This document shows, piece after piece, positions 1 through 6,809 of a stretch of 13,620 nucleotides of DNA (position 1 is its first letter; every line of letters starts with the position of its first letter). Source of the DNA: Dehalococcoidia bacterium. Lineage in GTDB: Bacteria; Chloroflexota; Dehalococcoidia; UBA6926. The translations under genes and the position numbers were made by a program. The DNA lies in the NCBI GenBank assembly GCA_012271225.1, contig JAAXGS010000140.1, positions 1 to 13,620 of the forward strand, read 5' to 3'. The notes under the pieces were generated by a model. The model was not told the origin of the DNA and did not search any database. It saw nothing but the letters and a program-made list of their open reading frames with translations.

Positions 1-119
1 GGGAGGAAGGCGGGCGTCTGAATCTCGCCGTGTCGGGTCATAAGGCTGCCGGTTCGCGGGCCGGGGGATCCGGTGAGCGCTCCGGGGCTGGTCAGGCGAA
101 ACTGCGGAGAGGCGGTCAT
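1..119 (-). CDS. tgt: Queuine tRNA-ribosyltransferase (Tgt), N-terminal fragment, cut by window edge
   Basis: I translated this short reading frame by hand. It starts at an ATG at 119 and gives 39 codons before running off the left edge. The peptide contains RTGSLMTRHGEIQTPAFLP, which matches the conserved N-terminus of tRNA-guanine transglycosylases (the ARxGxLxTxHGxxxTPxFMPVGT region). The known role is exchange of guanine 34 in GUN-anticodon tRNAs for preQ1 in queuosine biosynthesis, in the cytosol. The frame begins 29 bases after the ctaB stop on the same strand, and no convincing terminator lies between, so the two are probably cotranscribed. The Shine-Dalgarno is weak (GACGGG about 4 bases ahead). 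The catalytic aspartates and the zinc site lie outside the window, so identity rests on this one conserved block, which is nonetheless distinctive. Confidence 0.82.
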   Translation of the reverse strand, partial: MTASPQFRLTSPGALTGSPGPRTGSLMTRHGEIQTPAFL

Positions 120-148
120 GCCCGTCTGCGCAAACGCGGCCGGTCCGT

Positions 149-1042
149 TTACGCGGCCGTCAGAGCGGTGGTGAGGAGCAACGCCGTGAACAGGCCGCAC
201 AACAGGCTGTACGAGGCGGTCTTGAAACGACGCCGCTGCGTGGCCGGGCTGATGGACGGACGCTCGATCTGCGCCGTGCCCCAGATGTTGTACAGCGCAA
301 ATCCCCCCGCCAGCACCCAGTAAACCGGGCCCTGGGCCGTGGCGAATCCCAGCGCCGCCACAAGGACGAGCGCGGCGGCGGCCAGGGCGAGGAACGTGGG
401 GCGCGCGCTGCGCCAGGCTGATCGAAGCGGAAAAATCCCAACGCCCGCCTGAAGATAGTCCGCGCGGTAGAACAGCATGATCGCCCACACGTGATGAATG
501 ACCCAGACGCCAACGAACGCGCACAGGAGCAGCAGCGCCGGACCGATTGCGGGATCCATCGCCAGCCAGCCGGTCGCAACGGGAGCGGCGCTGGAGACCC
601 CGCCCAGAAAATGGGTGGCCTCCGTCTTGCGAAAGGACACGGCTGCCAGTGTGCCGACCGCGCCCGCCAGCGCCGCGAGTGGATGGACCATCAGGGCGAG
701 AATGATCCCCCCGGCAACCCAGGCGGCACACCAGTACAGCCCCCGCTCTGCCGGCGTGATCCGGCCGCTCGGGATGCTCCGGCTCCGGGTGCGGTACATG
801 CGGGCATCGAGAGCGCGGTCCAGATAGTTTGTCAGCCCGTTGCATCCGCCGCTGCCGAGAAAGACCGCAAGAGTGATCACGGCGATTCGGCCGGATTGCG
901 CGGGGTCCGCGCCGGAGGCGATGACGGCGGACGCGGCGCCCAGAAAGGTCAGCAGAATTGTGACCCGCGGCTTGAGCAGCTCCCAATAGGCAAGGCCGCT
1001 CGCGCGGAGGGCGGAGCCGGAGATCGTTTGATTCAGCAACAT
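149..1042 (-). CDS. ctaB: Heme O synthase-like protoheme IX farnesyltransferase (UbiA family)
   Basis: The 297-residue integral membrane protein has several hydrophobic helices, matching the usual length of CtaB/CyoE. The UbiA prenyl-diphosphate motif is seen as N72-YLD-RALD79. It is followed by TRSRSIPSGRITP (about 85-97), the heme O synthase version of the loop, and later by FYRADYLQAGVGIFPL (about 191-206), equivalent to the family's RDDYxxAGVPMLPV. The family transfers farnesyl from farnesyl diphosphate to protoheme IX in the cytoplasmic membrane, making heme O for terminal oxidases. I chose ATG 1042, with AGGA seven bases ahead; GTG 1045 one codon earlier is equally possible. It precedes tgt on the same strand and diverges from a cupredoxin gene. 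No cytochrome oxidase gene is visible, so another UbiA-type substrate cannot be excluded, but the motif set favours heme O synthase. Confidence 0.85.
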   Translation of the reverse strand: MLLNQTISGSALRASGLAYWELLKPRVTILLTFLGAASAVIASGADPAQSGRIAVITLAVFLGSGGCNGLTNYLDRALDARMYRTRSRSIPSGRITPAERGLYWCAAWVAGGIILALMVHPLAALAGAVGTLAAVSFRKTEATHFLGGVSSAAPVATGWLAMDPAIGPALLLLCAFVGVWVIHHVWAIMLFYRADYLQAGVGIFPLRSAWRSARPTFLALAAAALVLVAALGFATAQGPVYWVLAGGFALYNIWGTAQIERPSISPATQRRRFKTASYSLLCGLFTALLLTTALTAA

Positions 1043-1120
1043 CACCTCATCCTACGGCATGGCCGTGCGACGATAAAGCAAACCGCAGGCGTTCGGCCAC
1101 ACCCTGCCTGTATCCAAATG

Positions 1121-1129
1121 TGATATATT
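1121..1129 (+). promoter_or_regulatory. Candidate extended -10 promoter for the cupredoxin gene
   Basis: TGATATATT reads as an extended -10 (TGn followed by TATATT, five of six matches to TATAAT). It lies in an AT-rich island (1110-1140) that stands out from the GC-rich surroundings. A start about seven bases downstream would give a leader of roughly 35 nt to ATG 1171. No good -35 is present at the usual distance, which is normal for extended -10 promoters. The same island lies upstream of the divergent ctaB gene, for which I saw no convincing promoter. Confidence 0.5.
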
Positions 1130-1170
1130 TAACGAATTGTAGGCACGTACCTAAGGGGGTTCGGTAGGAC

Positions 1171-1659
1171 ATGCGCAGGTCTCTTGTATACCTTGTTGGT
1201 CTTCTATTCATCGTCGGCTCACTCGCAGTGATCGCCTGTGGCGGCGACGGCGGCGGCAGCGGCAATACGGTCGCAATTTCAATGGATGACCAGGGCGGCA
1301 CATACACCATGGTTGCCAGCCCCGCGTCAATCCCCGCCGGATCGGTGACGTTTGACATTGAAAACGTCGGTCTGATCGCGCATGAGTTCAAAGTGGTCAA
1401 GCTCAATGAAGCCGGAATGGCGGCAGACCTCGCCGACCTGCCCACGGAAGATAATCTAATCTTTGAGACAGTCGACATGGTCGACGGCGTCGGCACGATT
1501 CTCGGCAGCCTGCTTGAGGCCGACCTGCCCGCCGACGGCTCTGATGAACTCACTCTTGACCTCGAGGCAGGCGAGTACATGCTCCTCTGCAACGTGGCCA
1601 CCCACTACGAGCTCGGCATGTGGAGCGAGTTCACCGTGACGGCGGCTCCCGCGGCATAG
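1171..1659 (+). CDS. Type 1 copper (cupredoxin) lipoprotein
   Basis: This 162-residue exported protein starts with a short basic N-terminus, a hydrophobic stretch and a lipobox VIAC with Cys23, followed by a glycine/serine linker, so it should be lipid-anchored on the outer face of the cytoplasmic membrane. The rest is a single cupredoxin domain. His71 (AHEF) is the first copper ligand, and C140-NVAT-H145-YELG-M150 supplies the other three. The C-x4-H-x4-M spacing is that of rusticyanin and sulfocyanin rather than plastocyanin (C-x2-H). The region between His71 and Cys140 is long and acidic. The likely role is one-electron transfer, possibly to a terminal oxidase, which would suit the divergent heme O synthase gene; the partner is inferred. 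AAGGGGG at 1153-1159 is the probable ribosome binding site, 11 bases from the ATG. The gene is followed by its own terminator. Confidence 0.85.
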   Translation: MRRSLVYLVGLLFIVGSLAVIACGGDGGGSGNTVAISMDDQGGTYTMVASPASIPAGSVTFDIENVGLIAHEFKVVKLNEAGMAADLADLPTEDNLIFETVDMVDGVGTILGSLLEADLPADGSDELTLDLEAGEYMLLCNVATHYELGMWSEFTVTAAPAA

Positions 1660-1688
1660 CGCGCAGCGCGCCATCAATTCGCTGCGCC

Positions 1689-1726
1689 GTCCCCGCGCCT
1701 CAGTCGAGGCGCGGGGACGTTTCTTT
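1689..1726 (+). terminator. Intrinsic terminator after the cupredoxin gene
   Basis: A perfect 13-bp GC-rich inverted repeat (1689-1701 with 1706-1718, loop AGTC) is followed by GTTTCTTT. It starts 30 bases after the cupredoxin stop. The T-rich tail is only on the plus side, so it serves the cupredoxin transcript. The hairpin itself lies about 40 bases beyond the convergent protease gene and could also hinder transcription from that side. Confidence 0.87.
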
Positions 1727-1759
1727 GCAGCGGCGGCGCGAGATCAGGAGCTGGCCTCT

Positions 1760-3001
1760 TTAGGGTTGCTCCGCGGCAAGCCTCTCCAGGTCCTCCGGCG
1801 TGCGAATCCCCCGCGCCGCCCGCAGAAACTCTCCCAGGGACCCTGAGCCGGCGCGGACGCGGATCAACTGCCCGTACACCGGGCTGATGACGCCGCCCGT
1901 TGGTGAATCGGCGTAGCTGCCGTGGAAGGCGAAATAGGCCTGGTTGATCTTGCGGATCGCGTAGCCGTGATTCTGAACAAGGTCCACCCGCCGCGCTTCC
2001 ATGTACGCCTCCGCCTCGTCGATCTTCCCCTCTGCAAGCAGGGCCTCCGCTTCAGCGCGCGTCTCACGCATGAAATCGCCAAAGTCGAACGCGCCGCGTT
2101 GCCCGGCGCTCGGGGTTGGGCGCGCCTCCGGCACGCGGAACTCCGGCGCCGGGCGCCCCAGCGCAAGAGCCGCCGTCTCCAGCCCAATCATGTTGGCCAC
2201 CGTTTCATTGATCGTCGTCATCTCCGTGCTTGCCCCGTAGGTCCGACCCAGCGGGTGGAAAAACAGGTAGTGGTGCACCCACTCATGGACAATCGTTGAG
2301 AGGGTGAACTCGAGTGTGGAGGTTGGCGTGACCAGGGCCGGGTACGTCCCCATGCCGCCGATTCGCGTGACAACCGCGGACAATCCCCGGGCCTCCATGA
2401 CCCCTTCCAGCCTGATGACCTCCTCGGCGGAGATGTCAGGCCGCAGCGGGAGCGACACCATGAGATCGATCCGTTCCCGCGGCGACACGACAAGCACCCG
2501 GGGCAGTTCCTCCATGACAAACGACACCGGCGGAAAGACGATTTCCCCCAGCACGGGCGGGTCCATGACGAGCCCGGCTTCCCGCAGCGCCTGTTCAGTC
2601 AAGCTGCGCAGACCGCTCGTGGCGCGCGGCCGTATCGCGGCGAGTTCGTCCGCGATGGCGTCCGCGCGCGTCAGCGCATCGGCAGTGGCCTGGTCGCCGA
2701 TGGACTGCGCCGCGAGAATGCGCGCTCCCTGGGCATTTGCCTCTCGAAGGCGGGCGGACGTCACAAAGTACTCGTCTATGGCCGCGGAGTCCGGCTGCGG
2801 CGCGCGCAGCGCGCCAACAATGTCAGGCGCATGCCGCAGCTCCCACACCACAATGTTGAAGGTGTCATGCGCAGCGGATGCCCGCACTGCGGCGATGACG
2901 TGTCCCGCCGGCGCGACGCAGCCGGGCAGCGCCGCAAGCGCGATGGGCAGAAACGCAATCGTCAGGATCAACCGGAGGGGCAACGCGCGGACGTGTCCCA
3001 T
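1760..3001 (-). CDS. Putative zinc metalloprotease lipoprotein (HExxH)
   Basis: I do not recognise a named family. From the start chosen here the protein has 413 residues. It begins with a basic/hydrophobic signal segment and a lipobox-like LPGC with Cys28. The middle carries H239-E-W-V-H243-H, a zincin HExxH motif, followed 23 residues later by E266 in TINETVANMIGLE, a suitable third zinc ligand for a gluzincin. A charged region (about 312-345, rich in E, A and R) resembles a helical hairpin. The expected role is a membrane-anchored extracytoplasmic metallopeptidase; substrate unknown. The reading frame is open further upstream to 3166, but that would run into the divergent EF-G-like gene. 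ATG 3001 is preferred because the signal peptide begins right there and TATACT ends six bases ahead; ATG 3028 is an alternative. Neither has a Shine-Dalgarno. The chain is intact, with both zinc motifs present. Confidence 0.72.
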   Translation of the reverse strand: MGHVRALPLRLILTIAFLPIALAALPGCVAPAGHVIAAVRASAAHDTFNIVVWELRHAPDIVGALRAPQPDSAAIDEYFVTSARLREANAQGARILAAQSIGDQATADALTRADAIADELAAIRPRATSGLRSLTEQALREAGLVMDPPVLGEIVFPPVSFVMEELPRVLVVSPRERIDLMVSLPLRPDISAEEVIRLEGVMEARGLSAVVTRIGGMGTYPALVTPTSTLEFTLSTIVHEWVHHYLFFHPLGRTYGASTEMTTINETVANMIGLETAALALGRPAPEFRVPEARPTPSAGQRGAFDFGDFMRETRAEAEALLAEGKIDEAEAYMEARRVDLVQNHGYAIRKINQAYFAFHGSYADSPTGGVISPVYGQLIRVRAGSGSLGEFLRAARGIRTPEDLERLAAEQP

Positions 3002-3007
3002 GCGGTC

Positions 3008-3013
3008 AGTATA
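3008..3013 (-). promoter_or_regulatory. -10 box of the metalloprotease gene, leaderless arrangement
   Basis: On the minus strand TATACT (3013 to 3008) is followed by exactly six bases and then ATG 3001. Transcription would be expected to begin at or next to the A of the start codon, giving a leaderless mRNA, which fits the missing Shine-Dalgarno. The -35 position falls on 3031-3036, where the minus strand reads TCTCAA, a poor match. Confidence 0.5.
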
Positions 3014-3030
3014 GGCGGCGGACGGCATGA

Positions 3031-3059
3031 TTGAGACGCGGGGCGGCGTAGCATAGAAT
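3031..3059 (+). promoter_or_regulatory. Sigma70-type promoter for the EF-G-like gene
   Basis: TTGAGA (3031-3036), a 17-bp spacer and TAGAAT (3054-3059) each match the consensus hexamers at five of six positions with ideal spacing. A start near 3066 gives a leader of about 50 nt before ATG 3116. This is the best-formed promoter in the window. Its -35 box lies where the divergent protease promoter's -35 would be, so the two cannot easily be occupied together. Confidence 0.7.
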
Positions 3060-3115
3060 GATGCGTACATCCAACGGAGGCCAGACGGCGCGCCGTTGTT
3101 TTGGAGGAGGATCAG

Positions 3116-5170
3116 ATGCAGGACTACTCGACACCGGACATTCGGAACATCGTGCTCTTGGGCCATAACGGCGACGGCAAGACAACCCTCACTGAGCGGT
3201 TGCTCTTTCGATCAGGCGCGCTGAGCCGGATGGGCCGGGTCGAGGACGGCACGACGGCCTCTGACCATGAGCCTGAGGAATCGCGGCGCGGCGGCTCGGT
3301 CAACCTCTCCATCGTGCCCGTTGAATGGAGCGGCAGGAAGATCAACCTGCTTGACGCGCCCGGATACATGGACTTCATCGGGGAGATGCTCAGCGGCCTT
3401 CTCGTTGCCGATACCGCCGTCATCGTCGCCGATGCCTCCACGGGCTTGCAGGTTGGCACGGACATGGGCTGGCGGCGAGCAGCGGATCACGGACTGCCGC
3501 GCGCCCTTGTCCTGACAAAGATGGATCGGGAGAACGCGGACTACGATGCCGCTCTGGCATCCGCGCGCGGCCGCTACGGCTCCGGCTGCGCCCCCGTCCT
3601 TGTCCCCATGGGCGCGGGCGACTCCTACCGCGGGGTCGTGGATGTCCTCAGTGGAACCGCCTACCTTGAGGATGGAACGACGGCAGAGGCGTCCGCTGAC
3701 ATTGGCGTGGATGTTGAGGCGTACCGGGAGCAGGTCGTCGAAGCCGTTGCGGATTCCGATGACGATCTCGCCACCAAGTACCTTGAGGGCGAGGAGATCA
3801 GCAGCGAGGAATTGATCGCCGGCCTGCGCCGCGGCATCGCGTCACAGAGCGTTTTCCCCGTGCTTGGCATCTCCGCTCTGGCCGGCGCCGGAACGGACGC
3901 GGCGCTGAACGCGCTTGCTGACCTGATGCCGAGCCCGGCGGATGCCCGCGCGCCTGAGGGCCGGGACTCGTCGGGAGCGGCGGTGTCCATGACGCCGGAC
4001 CCGGACGGCCCGCCGGCGGTCCGGATCTTCAAAACGACGGCGGACCCGTTCGTCGGCAAGCTATCGTACTTCCGCGTGTACTCCGGGACCATTCGCACCA
4101 ACAGCCAGGCATGGAACACGGCGCACAATCAGCAGGAGCGCGTCGCGCAGGTTATTGTGCCCATCGGCAAGGATCACGTGAACGTGGAGAGCCTGGCCCC
4201 GGGCGATATTGGCGCCGTTGCCAAGCTCACCGTCTCCCGCACGGGCGATACGCTGTCGACCCGTGAGGCCGGGTTGACCCTGCCCTCCATTGAGTTTCCG
4301 GAGCCGATATTCAGCGTCTCCGTGGAGCCGAAGACCAAGGCGGACCTTGACAAGATGGGCGCGGCCATCGGGCGGCTCCTTGAGGAGGACCCCAGCCTGA
4401 CGATGAGCCGCGAGAGCGATACGCATGAGGTCATCGTGTCCGGGCTGGGCGATTCACACATTGACGTTGCCGTGCAGAAACTGCATCGCAAGTTTGGCGT
4501 GGATGTGGAGGTCGGCGTTCCCAAGGTCCCCTATCGGGAGACGATTCGCATCGCCACGCGCGCGGAGTACAAGCACAAGAAGCAGACGGGCGGCCATGGG
4601 CAGTACGGGCACGTGGTTCTTGAGCTCGCGCCGTTGGATCGGGGAGAGGGCTTTGAGTTTGGGGAGCGCGTTGTTGGCGGCGCGGTGCCCAAGAACTTCA
4701 TCCCGGCCGTTGAGAAGGGCATCCGGGATACCCTGCCGGGCGGCGCGATGGCCCGCTATCCCATCGTCGATGTGCGCGCCGTGCTGGTGGACGGCAGCTA
4801 CCACTCCGTGGATTCCTCTGAGATGGCGTTCAAGATCGCGGCGGCGACCGCGCTGCGGCAGGGCATTCAGCAGGCGCAGCCCGTCCTGCTTGAGCCGGTG
4901 ATGGCGGTGGAGGTTGTCACGCCGGACTCATTCACCGGAGATGTGATCGGCAACCTCAACGCCAAGCGCGCCCACGTTCAGGGCATGAATACGGAGAACG
5001 AGGTCACCACCGTTCAGGCGGAGGCGCCGATGGCGGAGATTCTGCGCTACGCGACGGAGCTCCGCTCCATGACGCAGGGACGCGCGTCATACACCATGCG
5101 CTTCTCCCACTATGAGGAGGTTCCGGCCCATCTGACCCAGAAGATTGTTGATGGGAGCGGCGCGGGCTAG
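3116..5170 (+). CDS. EF-G-like translational GTPase, FusA2 type
   Basis: The 684-residue protein has the full five-domain EF-G layout. The GTPase domain shows GHNGDGKTT (16-24), DAPGYMDF (80-87) and TKMD (134-137). Domain II follows at about 302-385. Domain III contains GLGDSHIDV (443-451). Domain IV has GGHGQYGHV (492-500), GGAVPKNFIPAVEKG (521-535) and a tip loop SYHSVDSSE (561-569) like the one bearing the key His of EF-G. Domain V is at the end. The switch I hallmark RGITI of true EF-G is replaced by RRGGSVNLSI (57-66), as in the EF-G-like FusA2 proteins of actinobacteria and relatives, whose role is unsettled. It probably binds the ribosome and GTP but may not be the housekeeping translocase. 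ATG 3116 is chosen over an in-frame TTG at 3101 because GGAGGAGG (3103-3110) lies five bases before the ATG. It stands alone, divergent from the protease gene, without rpsL, rpsG or tuf neighbours. Confidence 0.9.
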   Translation: MQDYSTPDIRNIVLLGHNGDGKTTLTERLLFRSGALSRMGRVEDGTTASDHEPEESRRGGSVNLSIVPVEWSGRKINLLDAPGYMDFIGEMLSGLLVADTAVIVADASTGLQVGTDMGWRRAADHGLPRALVLTKMDRENADYDAALASARGRYGSGCAPVLVPMGAGDSYRGVVDVLSGTAYLEDGTTAEASADIGVDVEAYREQVVEAVADSDDDLATKYLEGEEISSEELIAGLRRGIASQSVFPVLGISALAGAGTDAALNALADLMPSPADARAPEGRDSSGAAVSMTPDPDGPPAVRIFKTTADPFVGKLSYFRVYSGTIRTNSQAWNTAHNQQERVAQVIVPIGKDHVNVESLAPGDIGAVAKLTVSRTGDTLSTREAGLTLPSIEFPEPIFSVSVEPKTKADLDKMGAAIGRLLEEDPSLTMSRESDTHEVIVSGLGDSHIDVAVQKLHRKFGVDVEVGVPKVPYRETIRIATRAEYKHKKQTGGHGQYGHVVLELAPLDRGEGFEFGERVVGGAVPKNFIPAVEKGIRDTLPGGAMARYPIVDVRAVLVDGSYHSVDSSEMAFKIAAATALRQGIQQAQPVLLEPVMAVEVVTPDSFTGDVIGNLNAKRAHVQGMNTENEVTTVQAEAPMAEILRYATELRSMTQGRASYTMRFSHYEEVPAHLTQKIVDGSGAG

Positions 5171-5248
5171 CGCGTCCCTGACGGTTTCTGAGGACGGTTT
5201 TCAGCGCCACGGGGTGTATCGACAGGGCGCGGCGCTTTCTCTACGGAC

Positions 5249-5299
5249 AAAAAAAGGAGACAGAAAGAGGGGGCGGAACCCATGCGGGTTCCGCCCCCT
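5249..5299 (-). terminator. Hairpin terminator at the end of the etf operon, possibly bidirectional
   Basis: A perfect 14-bp inverted repeat (5268-5281 with 5286-5299, loop ATGC) sits 38 bases beyond the etfA stop. On the minus strand it is followed by a pyrimidine-rich run CTTTCTGTCTCC and then seven T. The T run is about 12 bases from the stem, so release may be less abrupt than at a textbook terminator. From the other side the hairpin lies about 100 bases after the EF-G-like gene and is followed by CCCTTTC, so it may also stop that transcript. Confidence 0.78.
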
Positions 5300-5337
5300 G
5301 CCCTTTCGATGCGTTCCTGAGCGCCGTTCGGGGCGGA

Positions 5338-6336
5338 TCAGCCCTCCATGAGCTTGCCGACCTCCTCAATGAGCGCCGGCAGCACCTGCTTGTAGTCGCC
5401 AACCACGCCAAAGCGCGACTCGGTGAAGATGTTGGCCTCCGGATCACGGTTGATGGCGACAATGTTCTTGGAGCCGGAGCAGCCGGCCATGTGCTGGCTC
5501 GCCCCGGACAGCGCGATGGCAAAGTAGAGATCGGGCGAGACAACGCGCCCCGTGATGCCGATCATCAGGTCCTGCTCGCAATAGCCGGAGTCGGTTGCCG
5601 CGCGCGTCGCGCCAACCGTCGCGGCCGGGAGCAGCGTGGACAGCTTGTAGAGTTCGTCAAAGCCGTCCTTGTCCCCCATTCCGCGCCCGCCGGTGACAAC
5701 GATTGACGCATCCTCGAGTCGGATGCCCTCGACCTGCGCGTCCTCATGCTTGACGAAACGGGAGCGGACGGTGGAGGCGTCAAGCCCCGCGTCCACGTTG
5801 ACGACCTGTCCGGAACGGCCGCCCTGCGACTCCGCCCCGTCGTACGCCTTCATGTGCACCGTCGCGATGGCAGGCATTTTGGGGAAGGAGACAACCTGCC
5901 GGAACTGCCCGCCGGCGACGGAGCGCGCAGCCTGCAGCTGCCCGTCGACAATGTTCAGCCCGGAGGTATCCGATGCGATGCCCGTCTGCAGCCGCACCGC
6001 CAGATAGGGCCCCAGATCACGCCCGTTCGGCGTGTGGCCAATCAGAATGATGCGCGGGTTCGCCTGCTGCGCCACCGCGATGACGGCGGGCGTGTACGTC
6101 TCATTCAGATAGTTTGTGAACTGCTCTCCGTCGACGACGTAGACCGTGTCCGCGCCGAGGTCGATCACGTCCTGCGCGCGCGCCGACACGCCGCTGCCGA
6201 TCAGGGCTGCGGAGATCGGTTCCCCCAGGTCCGCGGACAGTCCCTGCGCCGCCGTGATCATCTCATTGGTGATTGACCGCAGCGTCCCGTCGACGCCCGT
6301 CTCCCCGATAACAAGAATGCCGCTCTCACCGGCCAT
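5338..6336 (-). CDS. etfA: Electron transfer flavoprotein alpha subunit
   Basis: This 332-residue protein is the FAD-carrying alpha subunit of ETF. The N-terminal domain (1 to about 185) has the alpha/beta fold with HTPNGRDLGPYLA (101-113). The C-terminal FAD domain shows GGRGMG (216-221), GITGRVVSPDLYFAIALSG (260-278) with SGASQHMAG, SKNIVAINRDPEANIF (289-304) and GVVGDY (310-315), all standard. With EtfB it forms a soluble cytosolic heterodimer that takes electrons from acyl-CoA or other dehydrogenases and passes them to a membrane quinone reductase. The ribosome binding site AAAGGAG (6346-6352) is nine bases from ATG 6336. It is the last gene of the operon etfB - small membrane protein - etfA, 50 bases after the latter. 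The probable electron acceptor is encoded divergently at 7811. I cannot tell from sequence reading whether this ETF is of the bifurcating class. Confidence 0.95.
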   Translation of the reverse strand: MAGESGILVIGETGVDGTLRSITNEMITAAQGLSADLGEPISAALIGSGVSARAQDVIDLGADTVYVVDGEQFTNYLNETYTPAVIAVAQQANPRIILIGHTPNGRDLGPYLAVRLQTGIASDTSGLNIVDGQLQAARSVAGGQFRQVVSFPKMPAIATVHMKAYDGAESQGGRSGQVVNVDAGLDASTVRSRFVKHEDAQVEGIRLEDASIVVTGGRGMGDKDGFDELYKLSTLLPAATVGATRAATDSGYCEQDLMIGITGRVVSPDLYFAIALSGASQHMAGCSGSKNIVAINRDPEANIFTESRFGVVGDYKQVLPALIEEVGKLMEG

Positions 6337-6386
6337 ATGCTGATACTCCTTTCCGGTGGCTCCTCTGCTTTACACAGGTCTCACAT

Positions 6387-6806
6387 CTACCAGGTTGTCT
6401 GTTGTCGGGTTCTTCTTCTCCGGAAGTTGCCATAGACGGGCGTTCTCTTCCGCCGTGGCGGGTACTTCATCCGGCGCAGCTTGTCTTTCATGTGACTCAA
6501 CAGCATCGCCTGCCCAAGGAAGATCACAATTCCAAAGAGGGCGACCCACTTGAGCCATTCCTGTCCCGTCTGATTGCCGAGGAGCCCCCAGCCGAGGATC
6601 CAGAGAAATGGGAACACCCATACTACGAACCAGATGAAGAGCAGCCCGGGAAACGTATTGTCATACCATATGTAGAACTTCTCGTATCTCCGCCAAAAGT
6701 CGCTCGGCCTGTTGGCCGCGTCCTCTCGCAGGGCATGCTTCTGCAGAGGCGTCAGCATCCGGCCCGCCGCCTCTTGTTTCGACAACGGTGGCTCCGCGTG
6801 GCGCAT
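6387..6806 (-). CDS. Small two-helix membrane protein within the etf operon (unknown)
   Basis: I do not recognise this 139-residue protein. It has a polar N-terminus (1-45, with FWRRYEKFYIWYDN near the end), two hydrophobic segments (about 52-76, rich in W and F, and about 84-105) and a strongly basic tail (109-133, with RRMKYPPRRKR and RRRR). Both ends are predicted cytosolic by the positive-inside rule. No cysteines or metal motifs are seen. The gene starts three bases after the etfB stop (TAG-CCG-ATG), so translation is probably coupled, and etfA follows after 50 bases. This position suggests a role with the ETF, for example docking it at the membrane or assisting the divergently encoded ETF dehydrogenase; that is inference only. 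Being real is supported by the coupling, the coherent membrane topology and the fit into an otherwise empty gap between two etf genes. Confidence 0.8.
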   Translation of the reverse strand: MRHAEPPLSKQEAAGRMLTPLQKHALREDAANRPSDFWRRYEKFYIWYDNTFPGLLFIWFVVWVFPFLWILGWGLLGNQTGQEWLKWVALFGIVIFLGQAMLLSHMKDKLRRMKYPPRRKRTPVYGNFRRRRTRQQTTW

Positions 6807-6809
6807 CGG

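Noticed and set aside
136..163. Repeated ACGCGGCCG (two copies) near the ctaB stop as a terminator
   Set aside because: The short CGGCCG palindromes could pair weakly but no T run follows and tgt begins immediately after, so a functional terminator is unlikely.
491..1123. A 210-codon plus-strand open frame opposite ctaB
   Set aside because: Antisense to a gene with clear UbiA motifs; polar, low-complexity translation; runs into the promoter region.
3002..3166. Upstream extension of the metalloprotease frame
   Set aside because: It would overlap the EF-G-like gene, its ribosome binding site and its promoter, and put 55 residues in front of a signal peptide.
5268..5299. Perfect 14-bp palindromic element considered as an attachment or recombination site
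   Set aside because: Position just after etfA and the nearby pyrimidine/T run fit a terminator; no integrase or mobile genes are near.
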